In this document: positions 28,401-36,038 of the stretch, in pieces
How the letters are laid out: each line of letters begins with the position of its first letter
Position numbering within the stretch: the first letter of the stretch is position 1
Notes under the pieces: model-generated
The model's input: the letters and a program-made list of their open reading frames with translations, nothing else
Databases searched by the model: none
Told to the model about the DNA's origin: nothing
Assembly (NCBI GenBank): GCA_016933335.1
Contig: JAFGBD010000023.1
Span: forward strand, 1-64,000
Reading direction: 5' to 3'
Source: Bacteroidales bacterium
Lineage (GTDB): Bacteria > Bacteroidota > Bacteroidia > Bacteroidales > UBA10428
DNA: 64,000 nucleotides
Made by a program: the position numbers and the translations under genes

Positions 28401-29770
28401 CGCCATCGGAATATGCCGGAATTAAAAAATTCAATTACCCCAAACCGGGAATATACACTGCCGGTTTAAGCATACTGACTTCATTCGGATGCACCGACAC
28501 CTTTGAGCGTGACATTGAAATATCAGGACCGGTCGGTGATTTTACTGCCTCGAAATACGATGCCTGCCGCTTTGATGAGATCACCTATATCATTAGGGAT
28601 ACAAGTAATATATTTGATTTTGAATGGGATATGGGAGACGGTACTACCTTTCTCAAAGGTGATACGGTAACCCATATGTATCATGATGTGGGACCGTTTT
28701 ATCCCAAGCTTCTTTTATATGGTGATTCGGGTAATTGCAGACCACCGGCTGTGGTTGATACCATTTACATTTATGAGGTGATCGCGGACTTCGGGGTACC
28801 TGATACCGGGTTATGCAGTTTCTATGATATCCTGCTCGAAAACAGCTCTGAAGGCAATGATATAAACAGCTGGAATATCAATGATTCTATCTTCACCAGT
28901 GATATCAATCCTGTACTGAATTTGCAGCATGGCACCTACCTGGTTTCCTTGATGGTGATGAATGACATTGGTTGTTCGGATACAACGGAAAAAAGCATCA
29001 CCATTCATCCGTTGCCGGTCATTCAAATGATGGAAGATACCTTTATCTGTGAAGGTGATGAAATCATCATACTTGTAACCGGTGGCGATGAGATCACCTG
29101 GTCTCCTGCCACAGGTTTAAGCTCGGTAAATTCTTATTCACCTTCTGCGTCACCTGGTGTGACCACTACTTATACCGCTGTGGTAAGAGACACAGAAACC
29201 GGTTGCCTGAACAGTGATGACATAAAGATAGTGGTACAGCAGTACCCGGAGATCACTCTGCATCCGGCTGATACCACGATTCTTATTGGAGAAACAATAA
29301 ACGTGTCAGCTGATTCGCTGGGGGATTGTACATATTTCTGGACGTCGGTGCCAACAGATACATCACTGAGCTGTTTGAACTGCGCATCACCGGTTATAAG
29401 GCCTCTTGAAAACACATTATATACCCTCGAAGTTGCTGACACCAACCATTGCTTCAGTGAAAAGTATTACATCAATGTACAGGTAGATGAAAAGTATTCG
29501 CTTGATCTGCCGGCTGCTTTTACACCGACAGGTGATCCGGAAAATGCAGTTGTGTATGTGAAAGGATGGGGGATTATGCGCCTGGTAGAGTTCAGGATCT
29601 ATAACCGTTACGGCAATGAAGTATTTTATACCGATGATCTGAATCAGGGTTGGGACGGTACATACAAGGGCAAACTGCAGAATATAGATTCCTATGCTTA
29701 CACTGTAACTGCTGAGATGTGGAACGGACAGCTGATGACAAAGAAGGGAACGATTACTTTACTTAGATGA
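25403..29770 (+). CDS. Giant PKD-repeat surface protein with type B (gliding-motility-type) T9SS C-terminal domain
   Basis: The 1455-residue protein has a signal peptide (to about 24) and a long array of PKD/Ig-like domains, recognised by repeated W-x-F/W-G-D-G-x and tyr-asp-xx-G-x-Y-x-V-x-L motifs such as WDFGDGSQS, VRWDFGDGV, LWDFGDGTP and WDMGDGTTF. The last about 85 residues form a type B sorting domain (AAFTPTGDPENA, EFRIYNRYGNEVFYT, QGWDGTYKGK, and a terminal TLLR), the TIGR04131 pattern. It should be secreted by T9SS and displayed at the surface as an adhesin-like filament. It is divergent from a PorP/SprF-like gene. The promoter in the 148-base gap could not be pinned down. Confidence 0.9.
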   Translation: MKVFCAFISLITFLLLPFNAARPQVNAGFTMNIQAGCSPLKVSFINQSTGPDPLTYMWYLGAQQGTSTLKDPQATYVNPGAYNVKLVVTHGAEIDSVTKTIVVFRNPVARFTSPRLGCAPFEVHFTDLSIEGDGQIVSWNWDFRTGETDTSQNPVKTFTMPGQYDIFLEVTDVFGCKGSIDTLNYIDVVNPPVADFSITPASACQVPATFTFTNQSTVQGSVSYDWDFGDGSQSQEEDPVKTYTEFNDYQVQLTVTSDHGCSDDTVKTAFVSEVTASGILRQNGRTLSVDDTICTGMIDFSNTSAGTDFVRWDFGDGVTTASKFGFHQYLASGSYVVTLVGSPGTECADTFRWNLYAEDIKADFDMSTDFSCISPVMVSFTDKSVNAVKWEWTFYDNGKAFTQDASHTFYLPHDTDEYLINGAVPFVTSLEVESPGGCKSTMQKTFTIKKPTALFGVDKVQGCIPLAVKFSDRSLSDSAITNWEWIFSDTQKSSGSVDSAVFTYDTHGSFPSKLVITNSAGCTDTSFIIMINAGKKLFPDFTLSQDNVCQNEEITLSDNTPESWLIQSWHYQAGGIDVGSLPGEPDPRWTVHADTGYLDVKLEVSYNGCISDTVKKDAIYNKGPYALYSYAFDCETPYDYTFTNHSKGLETFQWSFGDDSINTTTASPEHTYSAEGNYTVVLDVTKGSCSDSYRQVLPVRMPKAIINTDTMACAQSILQLTGKESYNLVDYCYEKYLWDFGDGTPGKRTSLDTIQHIYRNRGRYQLKLTTRFDNGCTDSADINVNVYQPYAGFMADTLLGCSPFIVNFTDTSRSDVHPLEEWHWTFEPAEDSIYNSMIPVVSHWFNNPGVYQVILQITDTLGCIGEASATISTANPDAVFFAEDLRICAGEAVRLYYTLQSIDSLIWDFDDGTFSRDDSRPVSHIYPDSGSFNPSLTIYRFGCSDSFTLQDPVEVQLASAYFAVSDSFWNCYPHEITFTHQAEGQDIVAGVWNFGYGNTPPSEYAGIKKFNYPKPGIYTAGLSILTSFGCTDTFERDIEISGPVGDFTASKYDACRFDEITYIIRDTSNIFDFEWDMGDGTTFLKGDTVTHMYHDVGPFYPKLLLYGDSGNCRPPAVVDTIYIYEVIADFGVPDTGLCSFYDILLENSSEGNDINSWNINDSIFTSDINPVLNLQHGTYLVSLMVMNDIGCSDTTEKSITIHPLPVIQMMEDTFICEGDEIIILVTGGDEITWSPATGLSSVNSYSPSASPGVTTTYTAVVRDTETGCLNSDDIKIVVQQYPEITLHPADTTILIGETINVSADSLGDCTYFWTSVPTDTSLSCLNCASPVIRPLENTLYTLEVADTNHCFSEKYYINVQVDEKYSLDLPAAFTPTGDPENAVVYVKGWGIMRLVEFRIYNRYGNEVFYTDDLNQGWDGTYKGKLQNIDSYAYTVTAEMWNGQLMTKKGTITLLR

Positions 29771-29912
29771 TTTGACGTTGTTCACATCATTCAGTCAGGG
29801 CGATGATGGCAACACCATGAAGGCGGCAGTTTTTTTAAGATTCAAAATCCGGCATTAAGACGAATATCATAACCGGTGAACAGCCTCTGGCGATTTATGA
29901 ATTCCTCCTGAT

Positions 29913-30635
29913 TTAATCTTTGACTGTTGCACTTTTTCTGATCCTGATAAACAGAAGGATAATTCCTGCTATGATAATGAATTCCCCAATCCAGAACAGC
30001 AGCCAGTTGAATGAATGAGGGACATATTGCAGTCCCAGCTCATAAAGGGGCTTGCTGTCAGGCATGCGCCAGATTTCACCCGGCGAGTACCTGTTTAATA
30101 TAAACTTTGAATAATCCCAGATAAAGGCCAGGATAAGGATGTGTGCCCCGATTATAAACAGGATCCATTCCGTTAAAGAAATGTGGATATTTTTTTTGCT
30201 GCTGTTAGAGATAATGATCATTGCAAGGAGTATCATTGTTATTGAAACAATGACCGGCGTGATGACCGGTCCCACCCATGTGGCAGGGATAAGGAAAAGA
30301 ATGTCCCATGTCATCAGCGATTCGGGCCAGCTGATCAGAGCTTTCAGGAAAACATAATAAAAGATATCCCATATGGCAAAGCAGTATATAAACCATGCAA
30401 ATCTTTCGGAGAAGGTCCTCCCGGCAATGATACCTGCACCGGCCAGCATAATAAGGGTGGCGGCTTCACGGATGATCTCGGTTACAGCAAGGTGTGTATC
30501 AAATGCTGAGAGTGGAAAGGCAAAGCCTTCAGGATACATGATTGCCCTCAGATAAACAACCACTGCGCTTTCAAGATATCCCATGGCAATGCTGAAAATA
30601 GTAAGCCATGCAAGGGTTTTAAATATTCGTGTCAT
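29913..30635 (-). CDS. Multi-spanning membrane protein of unknown function
   Basis: The 240-residue product has about six to seven hydrophobic segments, among them WLTIFSIAMGYLESAVVVYL, AATLIMLAGAGIIAG, FAWFIYCFAIWDIFYYVFL, TPVIVSITMILLAMIII, WILFIIGAHILILAFIW and WLLFWIGEFIIIAGIILLFI. I do not recognise a family, and no catalytic motif is visible. I chose the ATG at 30635; starting at 30704 would add 23 residues that are not membrane-like. It is the last gene in a leftward group with the outer-membrane protein at 30764, separated from it by about 130 bases. Confidence 0.7.
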   Translation of the reverse strand: MTRIFKTLAWLTIFSIAMGYLESAVVVYLRAIMYPEGFAFPLSAFDTHLAVTEIIREAATLIMLAGAGIIAGRTFSERFAWFIYCFAIWDIFYYVFLKALISWPESLMTWDILFLIPATWVGPVITPVIVSITMILLAMIIISNSSKKNIHISLTEWILFIIGAHILILAFIWDYSKFILNRYSPGEIWRMPDSKPLYELGLQYVPHSFNWLLFWIGEFIIIAGIILLFIRIRKSATVKD

Positions 30636-30763
30636 ATCCGGTTGTTCACAACAGATGAAATTACTAAAATTAGTAACGTTATACAAAAAATATGCGGTTT
30701 TCAAAACCGGGCATTCCTGTTTTCAGGATGGTGAGAAAGGAGGTCTGGTCTGGTGAATTGCCA

Positions 30764-31429
30764 TTATAAGGCTATCCCGATCCTGAATCCGGCAAGCGGA
30801 ACAGTTCCCGTATAACCGAACTGGAACGGGTCGCCGTCAAAATTCCGGGGGAATAATGATGATGTATTGATGAAGCTGTAACGTATTCCTCCTCCGCAGA
30901 AAAAATCCACAAAAATGCGGTCCAGAACCTGTTTCTGGTAACCGATGATAATATTGGGTCCCATCTTGTCTATGACGGTATTGTGCTCAAAAAGGCCATA
31001 GGTATAAGCTTCCAAATCCATGTAATCGATTTCTCCCCAGCTGTAATCTTCGTATGTGATGTCGAAATGGCCGTATTGCAGTCCGTAAGCCAGGTAAATA
31101 CCATCCGGAGTATAATTATTGGCAATATAAACCCTGTGCTGAAGCTCCAGTCCATAACCCTCCAGTCTCTTGTAAGCGATGGATGAACTGTAATCGTCGT
31201 AATCATCATAATGGATACCTGCATGTCTTTTAGCAAGGTAATACTGGGGGGCAAATATCAGCCAGCTTTTTGACTTTCCAAGATGCACGTCGATGTCAGC
31301 CCGGAGTCCTCTGATCGCCATTAACTGAGGATACCAGGCAATTGCCAGCGGGGAACTTTCTTCCTGGTTAAAAACCATGGTTATGTGCAGCAGCGCGATT
31401 AATAAAGTCGGGATAATTTTTTTTCGCAT
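30764..31429 (-). CDS. Putative outer-membrane beta-barrel protein
   Basis: The 221-residue product has a signal peptide (about 20 residues), aromatic-rich alternating segments (LIFAPQYYLAKRHAGIHYDDYDDY, YLAYGLQYGHFDITYEDY, NIIIGYQKQVLDRIFVDFFCGGGIRYSF), and a C-terminus that ends in a short strand. This resembles small barrels often annotated as DUF3575-like, but that is only an impression. It follows the LVIVD-type gene by 20 bases and is probably cotranscribed with it. The substrate is unknown. Confidence 0.6.
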   Translation of the reverse strand: MRKKIIPTLLIALLHITMVFNQEESSPLAIAWYPQLMAIRGLRADIDVHLGKSKSWLIFAPQYYLAKRHAGIHYDDYDDYSSSIAYKRLEGYGLELQHRVYIANNYTPDGIYLAYGLQYGHFDITYEDYSWGEIDYMDLEAYTYGLFEHNTVIDKMGPNIIIGYQKQVLDRIFVDFFCGGGIRYSFINTSSLFPRNFDGDPFQFGYTGTVPLAGFRIGIAL

Positions 31430-31449
31430 CAGATTTGTATTATCAGGGT

Positions 31450-32202
31450 TTATTCGTTTTCAACAGGTATTTTACTCAGCAGTGAAAGCTCATTCCCGTC
31501 ATAGTGGTATTGGTACAATCCGTCATCGCCAATAACGAGCAGGATATTGCCATTGGGAATAACATCGGTGGCTTTGATATCAAAATGCTGAAGGGGTATA
31601 ATATAATATTTGTCAGTAATATCAAACACTCTTAATCCGTTATCACAGACAAAAAGAAGGTTTCCCTGAACTCCGAGACCTTCCGGACCCTCCATGGGAT
31701 AATCAGATATCCTGGATGGATTCCTGAGGTCGGATATATCGATGATATCAAGCCTGTTTACATTGTTTCCGCACCGGTCATTGTTTGAATTAAGCGTGAC
31801 ATAGGCGTAATTATCCTGTACAACGACAGGATCGCAGCTTCTAATGTGCCGGTAATCCGAAAGCTCATAAGGGGATGACGGAACATCAATATTATAAATC
31901 TTCATACCGTCCCTGGTTCCGATAAACAGGTTGTCGCCGTATGGAAAAATGGTTTCTATACCAGTCCCGAGATAGATACCATCGGTATAGGTAGGCTGGG
32001 AAGGATTACTCAGGTCAAAAAGTTTCAGATTTTCCGGGGTGACGACGTACAGGTTTTCATGTGTCACGGCAAACCTGGCCAGGGATCCTCCTTTCCCGGA
32101 AGCATCACTCCATGTTTCACCACCGTCAGTAAAGCTGGTATCACAGGTTACAACCAGCGCAACAATCATGTAAATCCATAATATTTTAATCGGTGCTTTC
32201 AT
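31450..32202 (-). CDS. LVIVD-repeat lipoprotein
   Basis: The 250-residue protein has a lipobox-like ALVVTC followed by Asp-Thr. The body contains repeats of about 40 residues of the LVIVD type: LKLFDLSNPSQPTYTD, MKIYNIDVPSSPYELSD, RLDIIDISDLRNPSRISD and LRVFDITDKYY. These repeats build propeller-like folds in envelope lipoproteins of Bacteroidota with unknown ligands. I chose the ATG at 32202, 11 bases after the stop of the preceding related gene; the upstream ATG at 32229 would overlap it. Confidence 0.8.
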   Translation of the reverse strand: MKAPIKILWIYMIVALVVTCDTSFTDGGETWSDASGKGGSLARFAVTHENLYVVTPENLKLFDLSNPSQPTYTDGIYLGTGIETIFPYGDNLFIGTRDGMKIYNIDVPSSPYELSDYRHIRSCDPVVVQDNYAYVTLNSNNDRCGNNVNRLDIIDISDLRNPSRISDYPMEGPEGLGVQGNLLFVCDNGLRVFDITDKYYIIPLQHFDIKATDVIPNGNILLVIGDDGLYQYHYDGNELSLLSKIPVENE

Positions 32203-32213
32203 AAACTTATGAA

Positions 32214-32708
32214 TTAGTTTTCTTCCCATTCAACAATAATTGTATTTTCCAGCCTGTTTTCAGGTCTGTAATTCCAGGGTATCTCGACGTATCCGGGAGG
32301 GATATGCTCCGGAAAAACGGCTTTTATTCTATTTGTTACATTGATGTTATTCAGATCGGAAAGATCAACTGCAACCAGGTCAACTGCATTATCGGCATAC
32401 AGGATATTATCTTTCATCGCGATATCGATGCACCCGGGGATTCTCAGGAATCCTTCTTTTACAGGATTGGAAGGATCAGTATTATTTACGATATGAATAC
32501 CCCGGTATTTCTCATTTATAAAAATGTAATTGTCTTTGATGTATATTTTCCCCGGTCTGGCAAGTTTAGCGGGTTCCAGCATTGCTACAGAACTTTCAAG
32601 CGCCTCACGCTTCATAACGATCGGCCTGTAAGGAAAAGGTTCAGAGGGAACGGGTTCGACACTGCAGAATAACAGTATGACCGCGGTGGCTAAGATCAGT
32701 TTTTTCAT
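32214..32708 (-). CDS. Short LVIVD-type exported protein
   Basis: This 164-residue protein starts with a signal peptide (MKKLILATAVILLFCSVEP), possibly a lipoprotein with Cys15. It has two LVIVD-like repeats, GIHIVNNTDPSNPVKEGF and LVAVDLSDLNNINVTNR. It is about half as long as the next gene, so it looks like a reduced paralogue. I chose the ATG at 32708 because it opens a signal peptide; the longer frame from 32909 overlaps the mtaB end and adds 67 residues without features. Confidence 0.7.
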   Translation of the reverse strand: MKKLILATAVILLFCSVEPVPSEPFPYRPIVMKREALESSVAMLEPAKLARPGKIYIKDNYIFINEKYRGIHIVNNTDPSNPVKEGFLRIPGCIDIAMKDNILYADNAVDLVAVDLSDLNNINVTNRIKAVFPEHIPPGYVEIPWNYRPENRLENTIIVEWEEN

Positions 32709-32877
32709 GGTACGTATTTTAAGATGCAACACAGCAAAGTTAAAATATTGATGCAAAATACTGCTATTTGGTTGCATAAGTTCAATCAAAATCTGTATCC
32801 GACTGCTCCTCCCAGCAGAATTCTGAGCATCTTGATAACTTAACCTCAATGAGAATAAAAACCGGTCGATGATTGCG

Positions 32878-34152
32878 TTACGATGATATAAGAACAGGAT
32901 CTGTTCCATCAGATATTCCTGTAATCTTTACAGTCCGGAAAGCATTCTTTTCTGAATTGTATTTGAACTCAACAGGCACATAATGTTCACCGTAACCTCC
33001 GGCAATACCGTTACGTATTTTTTCAACAAGAACGGTCTGCTCCTTACCAATCAGCGTTTTTCTGTATCTGATTTTGTTGGTTTCACTGATTTCCCTGATG
33101 ATTTCGCTGCGCCGGTGCCTGATGCTTTCCGGTATCTGTTCAGACATTTTTGCTGCCCTTGTTCCCTGGCGGACTGAATACTTGAATGTATGTATATGAC
33201 TGAAACCGATATCTTCAACGACTTTGCAGGTCTGCATGAAATCTTCATCTGTTTCACCCGGAAATCCGGTAATGATATCGGTTGTGAAGTTGAAACCGGG
33301 ATAATGTTTCCTGAAACCATTAATCATTGAATAAAACTGCCTTAGGTTATACTGACGCCTCATCTGCAAAAGTATTTTGTCTGATCCGCTCTGAAGGCAA
33401 AGGTGAAGATGGGGGCACATTTTGGGATGGGAAAACAAATCAATGAGTTTTTCTGCGAATCCCTCAGGTTCGATGGATGAAATACGCAGCCTGAAATTGC
33501 CATCCAGCTGAAGGATTTTTTCGATAAGATCTTCAAAGCAGATGCCTTCATCGCAGTAACGGCTGATATTAATACCGGTAAGGACCACCTCTTTAAATCC
33601 TGCATCAACTACCTGCCTGATATTATGGAGAACGGCATTCATTGGTCTGCTGGTAGCCCGTCCTCTTACATGCGGGACAATGCAAAATGAACAGAAATTA
33701 TTACAGCCATCCTGTATTTTAATAAAACTGCGGGTATGAAATCCTTTTTCCGTCACTGAAAAACCAAACAGATCCGGCTTCAGGTCTTCAGGATGCAGCA
33801 TTTCTCCCCTGAAATGGGCATCAACCAGTGAAAGAACAGAACTCTTCCTGTTGTTTTCAACGACATAGCTGATTCCCTCCCTTTCTTCCAGCCATTCTTT
33901 CCTGCTGTTTGCCATGCAACCTGTGACCACAACCAGTGATCCCGGATTTCTTCTGACAGCCTGGTTGATGGTATTCTTCGATTTATGATCGCTTGCATTT
34001 GTTACCGTGCAGGTGTTTACAATATATACATCGGCCTGATCCGTAAAAGGAACGATCTCGTAACCGGTTTTATAAAAATCGGTAACCATTGCATCGGTTT
34101 CGAAGAGGTTTAACCGGCAGCCCAGTGTTTTAAATGCTGCTTTCCTTTTCAT
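32878..34152 (-). CDS. mtaB: tRNA t6A37 methylthiotransferase MtaB
   Basis: This radical SAM enzyme converts t6A to ms2t6A at position 37 of ANN-decoding tRNAs, using two iron-sulfur clusters. The 424-residue product has the N-terminal MTTase domain with C12, C48 (NTCTVTNASDHKSK) and C79, and the radical SAM triad C150-x3-C154-x2-C157 followed by PHVRGRATSRP. A C-terminal TRAM-like region closes it (from about 365). The VTNASDHKS segment favours MtaB over MiaB or RimO. The gene begins directly after the MiaB-like stop (1-base gap). Confidence 0.92.
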   Translation of the reverse strand: MKRKAAFKTLGCRLNLFETDAMVTDFYKTGYEIVPFTDQADVYIVNTCTVTNASDHKSKNTINQAVRRNPGSLVVVTGCMANSRKEWLEEREGISYVVENNRKSSVLSLVDAHFRGEMLHPEDLKPDLFGFSVTEKGFHTRSFIKIQDGCNNFCSFCIVPHVRGRATSRPMNAVLHNIRQVVDAGFKEVVLTGINISRYCDEGICFEDLIEKILQLDGNFRLRISSIEPEGFAEKLIDLFSHPKMCPHLHLCLQSGSDKILLQMRRQYNLRQFYSMINGFRKHYPGFNFTTDIITGFPGETDEDFMQTCKVVEDIGFSHIHTFKYSVRQGTRAAKMSEQIPESIRHRRSEIIREISETNKIRYRKTLIGKEQTVLVEKIRNGIAGGYGEHYVPVEFKYNSEKNAFRTVKITGISDGTDPVLISS

Positions 34153-34153
34153 A

Positions 34154-35605
34154 TCAGGTTTCTTCTGTAATCAGTTCTTTATTAAATTTTGCTTCCAGTG
34201 CATACTCAGCAGCTGATTCAACAATAACTTCGACGAATCTGCCTGTAAGCGACTCTTCATCTGACCTGAATCTGAGTACGATTTTACCCTCTGTCAGTGC
34301 CGACAGGTATCCTTCTTTCCGGTCTTTACCTGTAACAAGCACTCTGAGCTTTTTACCTGTTAAACCTGTATTATACCCGATGGTGTGTCTGGTCAGTTCA
34401 CCGGTGAGGATATGCAGCCGTTTTGTTTTTATTTCACCGGGGACATCATCGGCCCATCGGGAACTGGCAGCGCCGGGCCGGGGCGAATATCTGGCAATAT
34501 AGGCCATGTTGAATCTGAATTCCTCCATGGCACGTCTGCTGTTTTCAAACTGTTCATCAGTTTCACCTGCGAATCCGACAATGATATCTGTAAAGATGGT
34601 AGCTTCAGGCAACAGTTTCCTGATTAAATGAATGATCTTTCTGTAATCACCTGTGGTATATCTGCGGTTCATTTTTTTCAGCACTTCGTCATCGCCCGAC
34701 TGCAAGGGCAGGTGAATCTGTTTTGCCAGGCAGTCGTATTGTGAGATAACTTCGATGACATCCCGGGTCATATCCCGCGGATGAGGTGATGTGAAATAAA
34801 TCCAGAAGTCTTTTCCTGAGGTTTTTCCGTATTCGCCGATTTTTCTTAAAAGTACAGGAAATGTAATTTCATGACCGTTTTTATCCAGTCCGTAAGAGTT
34901 AACATTCTGTCCCAGCAGGGTAATGGATTTATATCCGTGACTGACAAGTTCTTTCAGCTCATCCATGATTTCACCGGATGGCCTTGAAATCTCTCTCCCC
35001 CTGGTATATGGTACTGCACAAAAGCTGCAGAATTTATCGCATCCGTTTTGTATGGGAATGAATGCTTCAAAGGAAGAATGACAGGTTGGTTTTATCTGCC
35101 AGAAATCTTTGATTTTTTCCTCGGGTCGCGTGATAAGCTTATTAATGCCTTTATTGGCGGTTTCCTCAATCGGAAATGCCAGGGTATTCAAGCCGGTTTT
35201 TTCTTTCTGTTGCCTGTCGGTTTCAACAGTGGCCGGCAGGCCGGAACGATAACTAACGGGCGTCACAATACCGTACTGTGAAAGCATATAAGAAAACTGA
35301 GGCAATTCGCTTATTTCAAAGACCAGATCAAATTGTTTCAGCAACTTTTCCCTGTCAGCCGGCAGGATGCATCCGGATAAGAATGTTATAAGGTTACGGT
35401 GGTTTTTCCAGCTGTTCCATTTATGAATCCGTGAAAACACCTTGTCAATGGACTTCTGGCGCACTGAGCATGCAAGTATCCCCAGCAGGTTTGCCTCCTG
35501 CTCGTCACCGGTCCATTCATAACCCATTGCCTCCACAACGGTTCTGACCCGCTCGCTGTCGGATTTGTTCATCTGACATCCCAATGTTACCAGGTGGTAT
35601 TTCAT
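34154..35605 (-). CDS. MiaB-like radical SAM methylthiotransferase, divergent form
   Basis: The 483-residue protein is most like MiaB, which adds a methylthio group to i6A37 in UNN-decoding tRNAs. Three N-terminal cluster cysteines are present (C10 in LGCQMN, C46, C79), as are the radical SAM triad C189-x3-C193-x2-C197-like motif (CDKFCSFC, C189/C193/C196) with PYTRGREISRPSGEI, and a C-terminal TRAM domain (about 415-475). Differences from usual MiaB are that the NTCSxR motif reads LACSVRQ and that a segment of roughly 40 residues (about 125-172) is inserted before the radical SAM core. I leave the symbol empty because of this. It pairs with mtaB in an operon. The leader carries a promoter and two hairpins. 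Confidence 0.85.
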   Translation of the reverse strand: MKYHLVTLGCQMNKSDSERVRTVVEAMGYEWTGDEQEANLLGILACSVRQKSIDKVFSRIHKWNSWKNHRNLITFLSGCILPADREKLLKQFDLVFEISELPQFSYMLSQYGIVTPVSYRSGLPATVETDRQQKEKTGLNTLAFPIEETANKGINKLITRPEEKIKDFWQIKPTCHSSFEAFIPIQNGCDKFCSFCAVPYTRGREISRPSGEIMDELKELVSHGYKSITLLGQNVNSYGLDKNGHEITFPVLLRKIGEYGKTSGKDFWIYFTSPHPRDMTRDVIEVISQYDCLAKQIHLPLQSGDDEVLKKMNRRYTTGDYRKIIHLIRKLLPEATIFTDIIVGFAGETDEQFENSRRAMEEFRFNMAYIARYSPRPGAASSRWADDVPGEIKTKRLHILTGELTRHTIGYNTGLTGKKLRVLVTGKDRKEGYLSALTEGKIVLRFRSDEESLTGRFVEVIVESAAEYALEAKFNKELITEET

Positions 35606-35621
35606 GCTTTGGCTGATTGAC

Positions 35622-35637
35622 TCCCGGCTTACCGGGA
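35622..35637 (-). promoter_or_regulatory. Leader hairpin before the miaB-like start
   Basis: TCCCGG and CCGGGA form a perfect 6-bp stem with a 4-base loop, 16 bases before the start codon. It would sit in the mRNA where ribosomes enter and could reduce initiation. Function is inferred only. Confidence 0.4.
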
Positions 35638-35704
35638 TTTATGGTTTATATATACTTCCGTTTTTACCTGATACGCCGGAAGGTGCTGTACCATAAGTAT
35701 ATCG

Positions 35705-35723
35705 TATACCTTACAAAGGTATA
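35705..35723 (-). promoter_or_regulatory. Palindrome in the miaB-like leader
   Basis: TATACCTT-ACA-AAGGTATA is a perfect 8-bp inverted repeat, about 5-25 bases downstream of the presumed transcription start. It could be an operator or an RNA hairpin. It also contains TACCTTTG, which matches TAnnTTTG. Confidence 0.45.
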
Positions 35724-35735
35724 TTGCAATTGCCG

Positions 35736-35763
35736 CAAAGATAAAAAATAGTTCCGGAACCAA
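35736..35763 (-). promoter_or_regulatory. Promoter of the miaB-like gene
   Basis: On the minus strand a TTG (35763-35761) is followed after 17 bases by TATCTTTG (35743-35736). This matches the Bacteroidota promoter consensus TTG-N17-23-TAnnTTTG. It implies a leader of about 120 bases. Confidence 0.6.
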
Positions 35764-35930
35764 CCTGATAATTTCTGATATAATCGGTTGTTATAAGCTG
35801 AATATGTTCATTATAGTCGCAACTGGTACAAATAATATGCCTGTCTGAAAGAAAATAGTGGAATTCAAAACTATTTTCACCAAATCTTTCCTGTTATTAT
35901 ATTTTGATATATAAAAAATGGATTTCATTC

Positions 35931-35970
35931 AAAAAAAAAAGTGACAGAATTACATAATCCTGTCACTTCT
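35931..35970 (-). terminator. Rho-independent terminator of the sigma-FecR-susCD locus
   Basis: GTGACAG (35941-35947) and CTGTCAC (35960-35966) form a stem that extends to AAGTGACAG/CTGTCACTT with flanking A/T pairs. On the minus strand it is followed by ten T. It lies about 70 bases past the susD stop. Confidence 0.9.
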
Positions 35971-36038
35971 AAAAAATCCTGTCAATATACTACTAATCCT
36001 AAAATAAAACTAAATCATTATGTGTTAATGATCAAAAC

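Larger units (their letters stand above)
35606..36038. other. 433-base gap between the susD end and the miaB-like start
   Basis: It holds the leader, promoter and palindromes of the MiaB-like gene on the right-to-left strand and the susD terminator. The stretch 35765-35930 is AT-rich, and I see no gene or further structure in it. Confidence 0.6.

Noticed and set aside
25403-29770. Tandem DNA repeats in the PKD gene
   Set aside because: The PKD domains repeat at protein level, but the nucleotide sequences have diverged and I see no long exact repeats.
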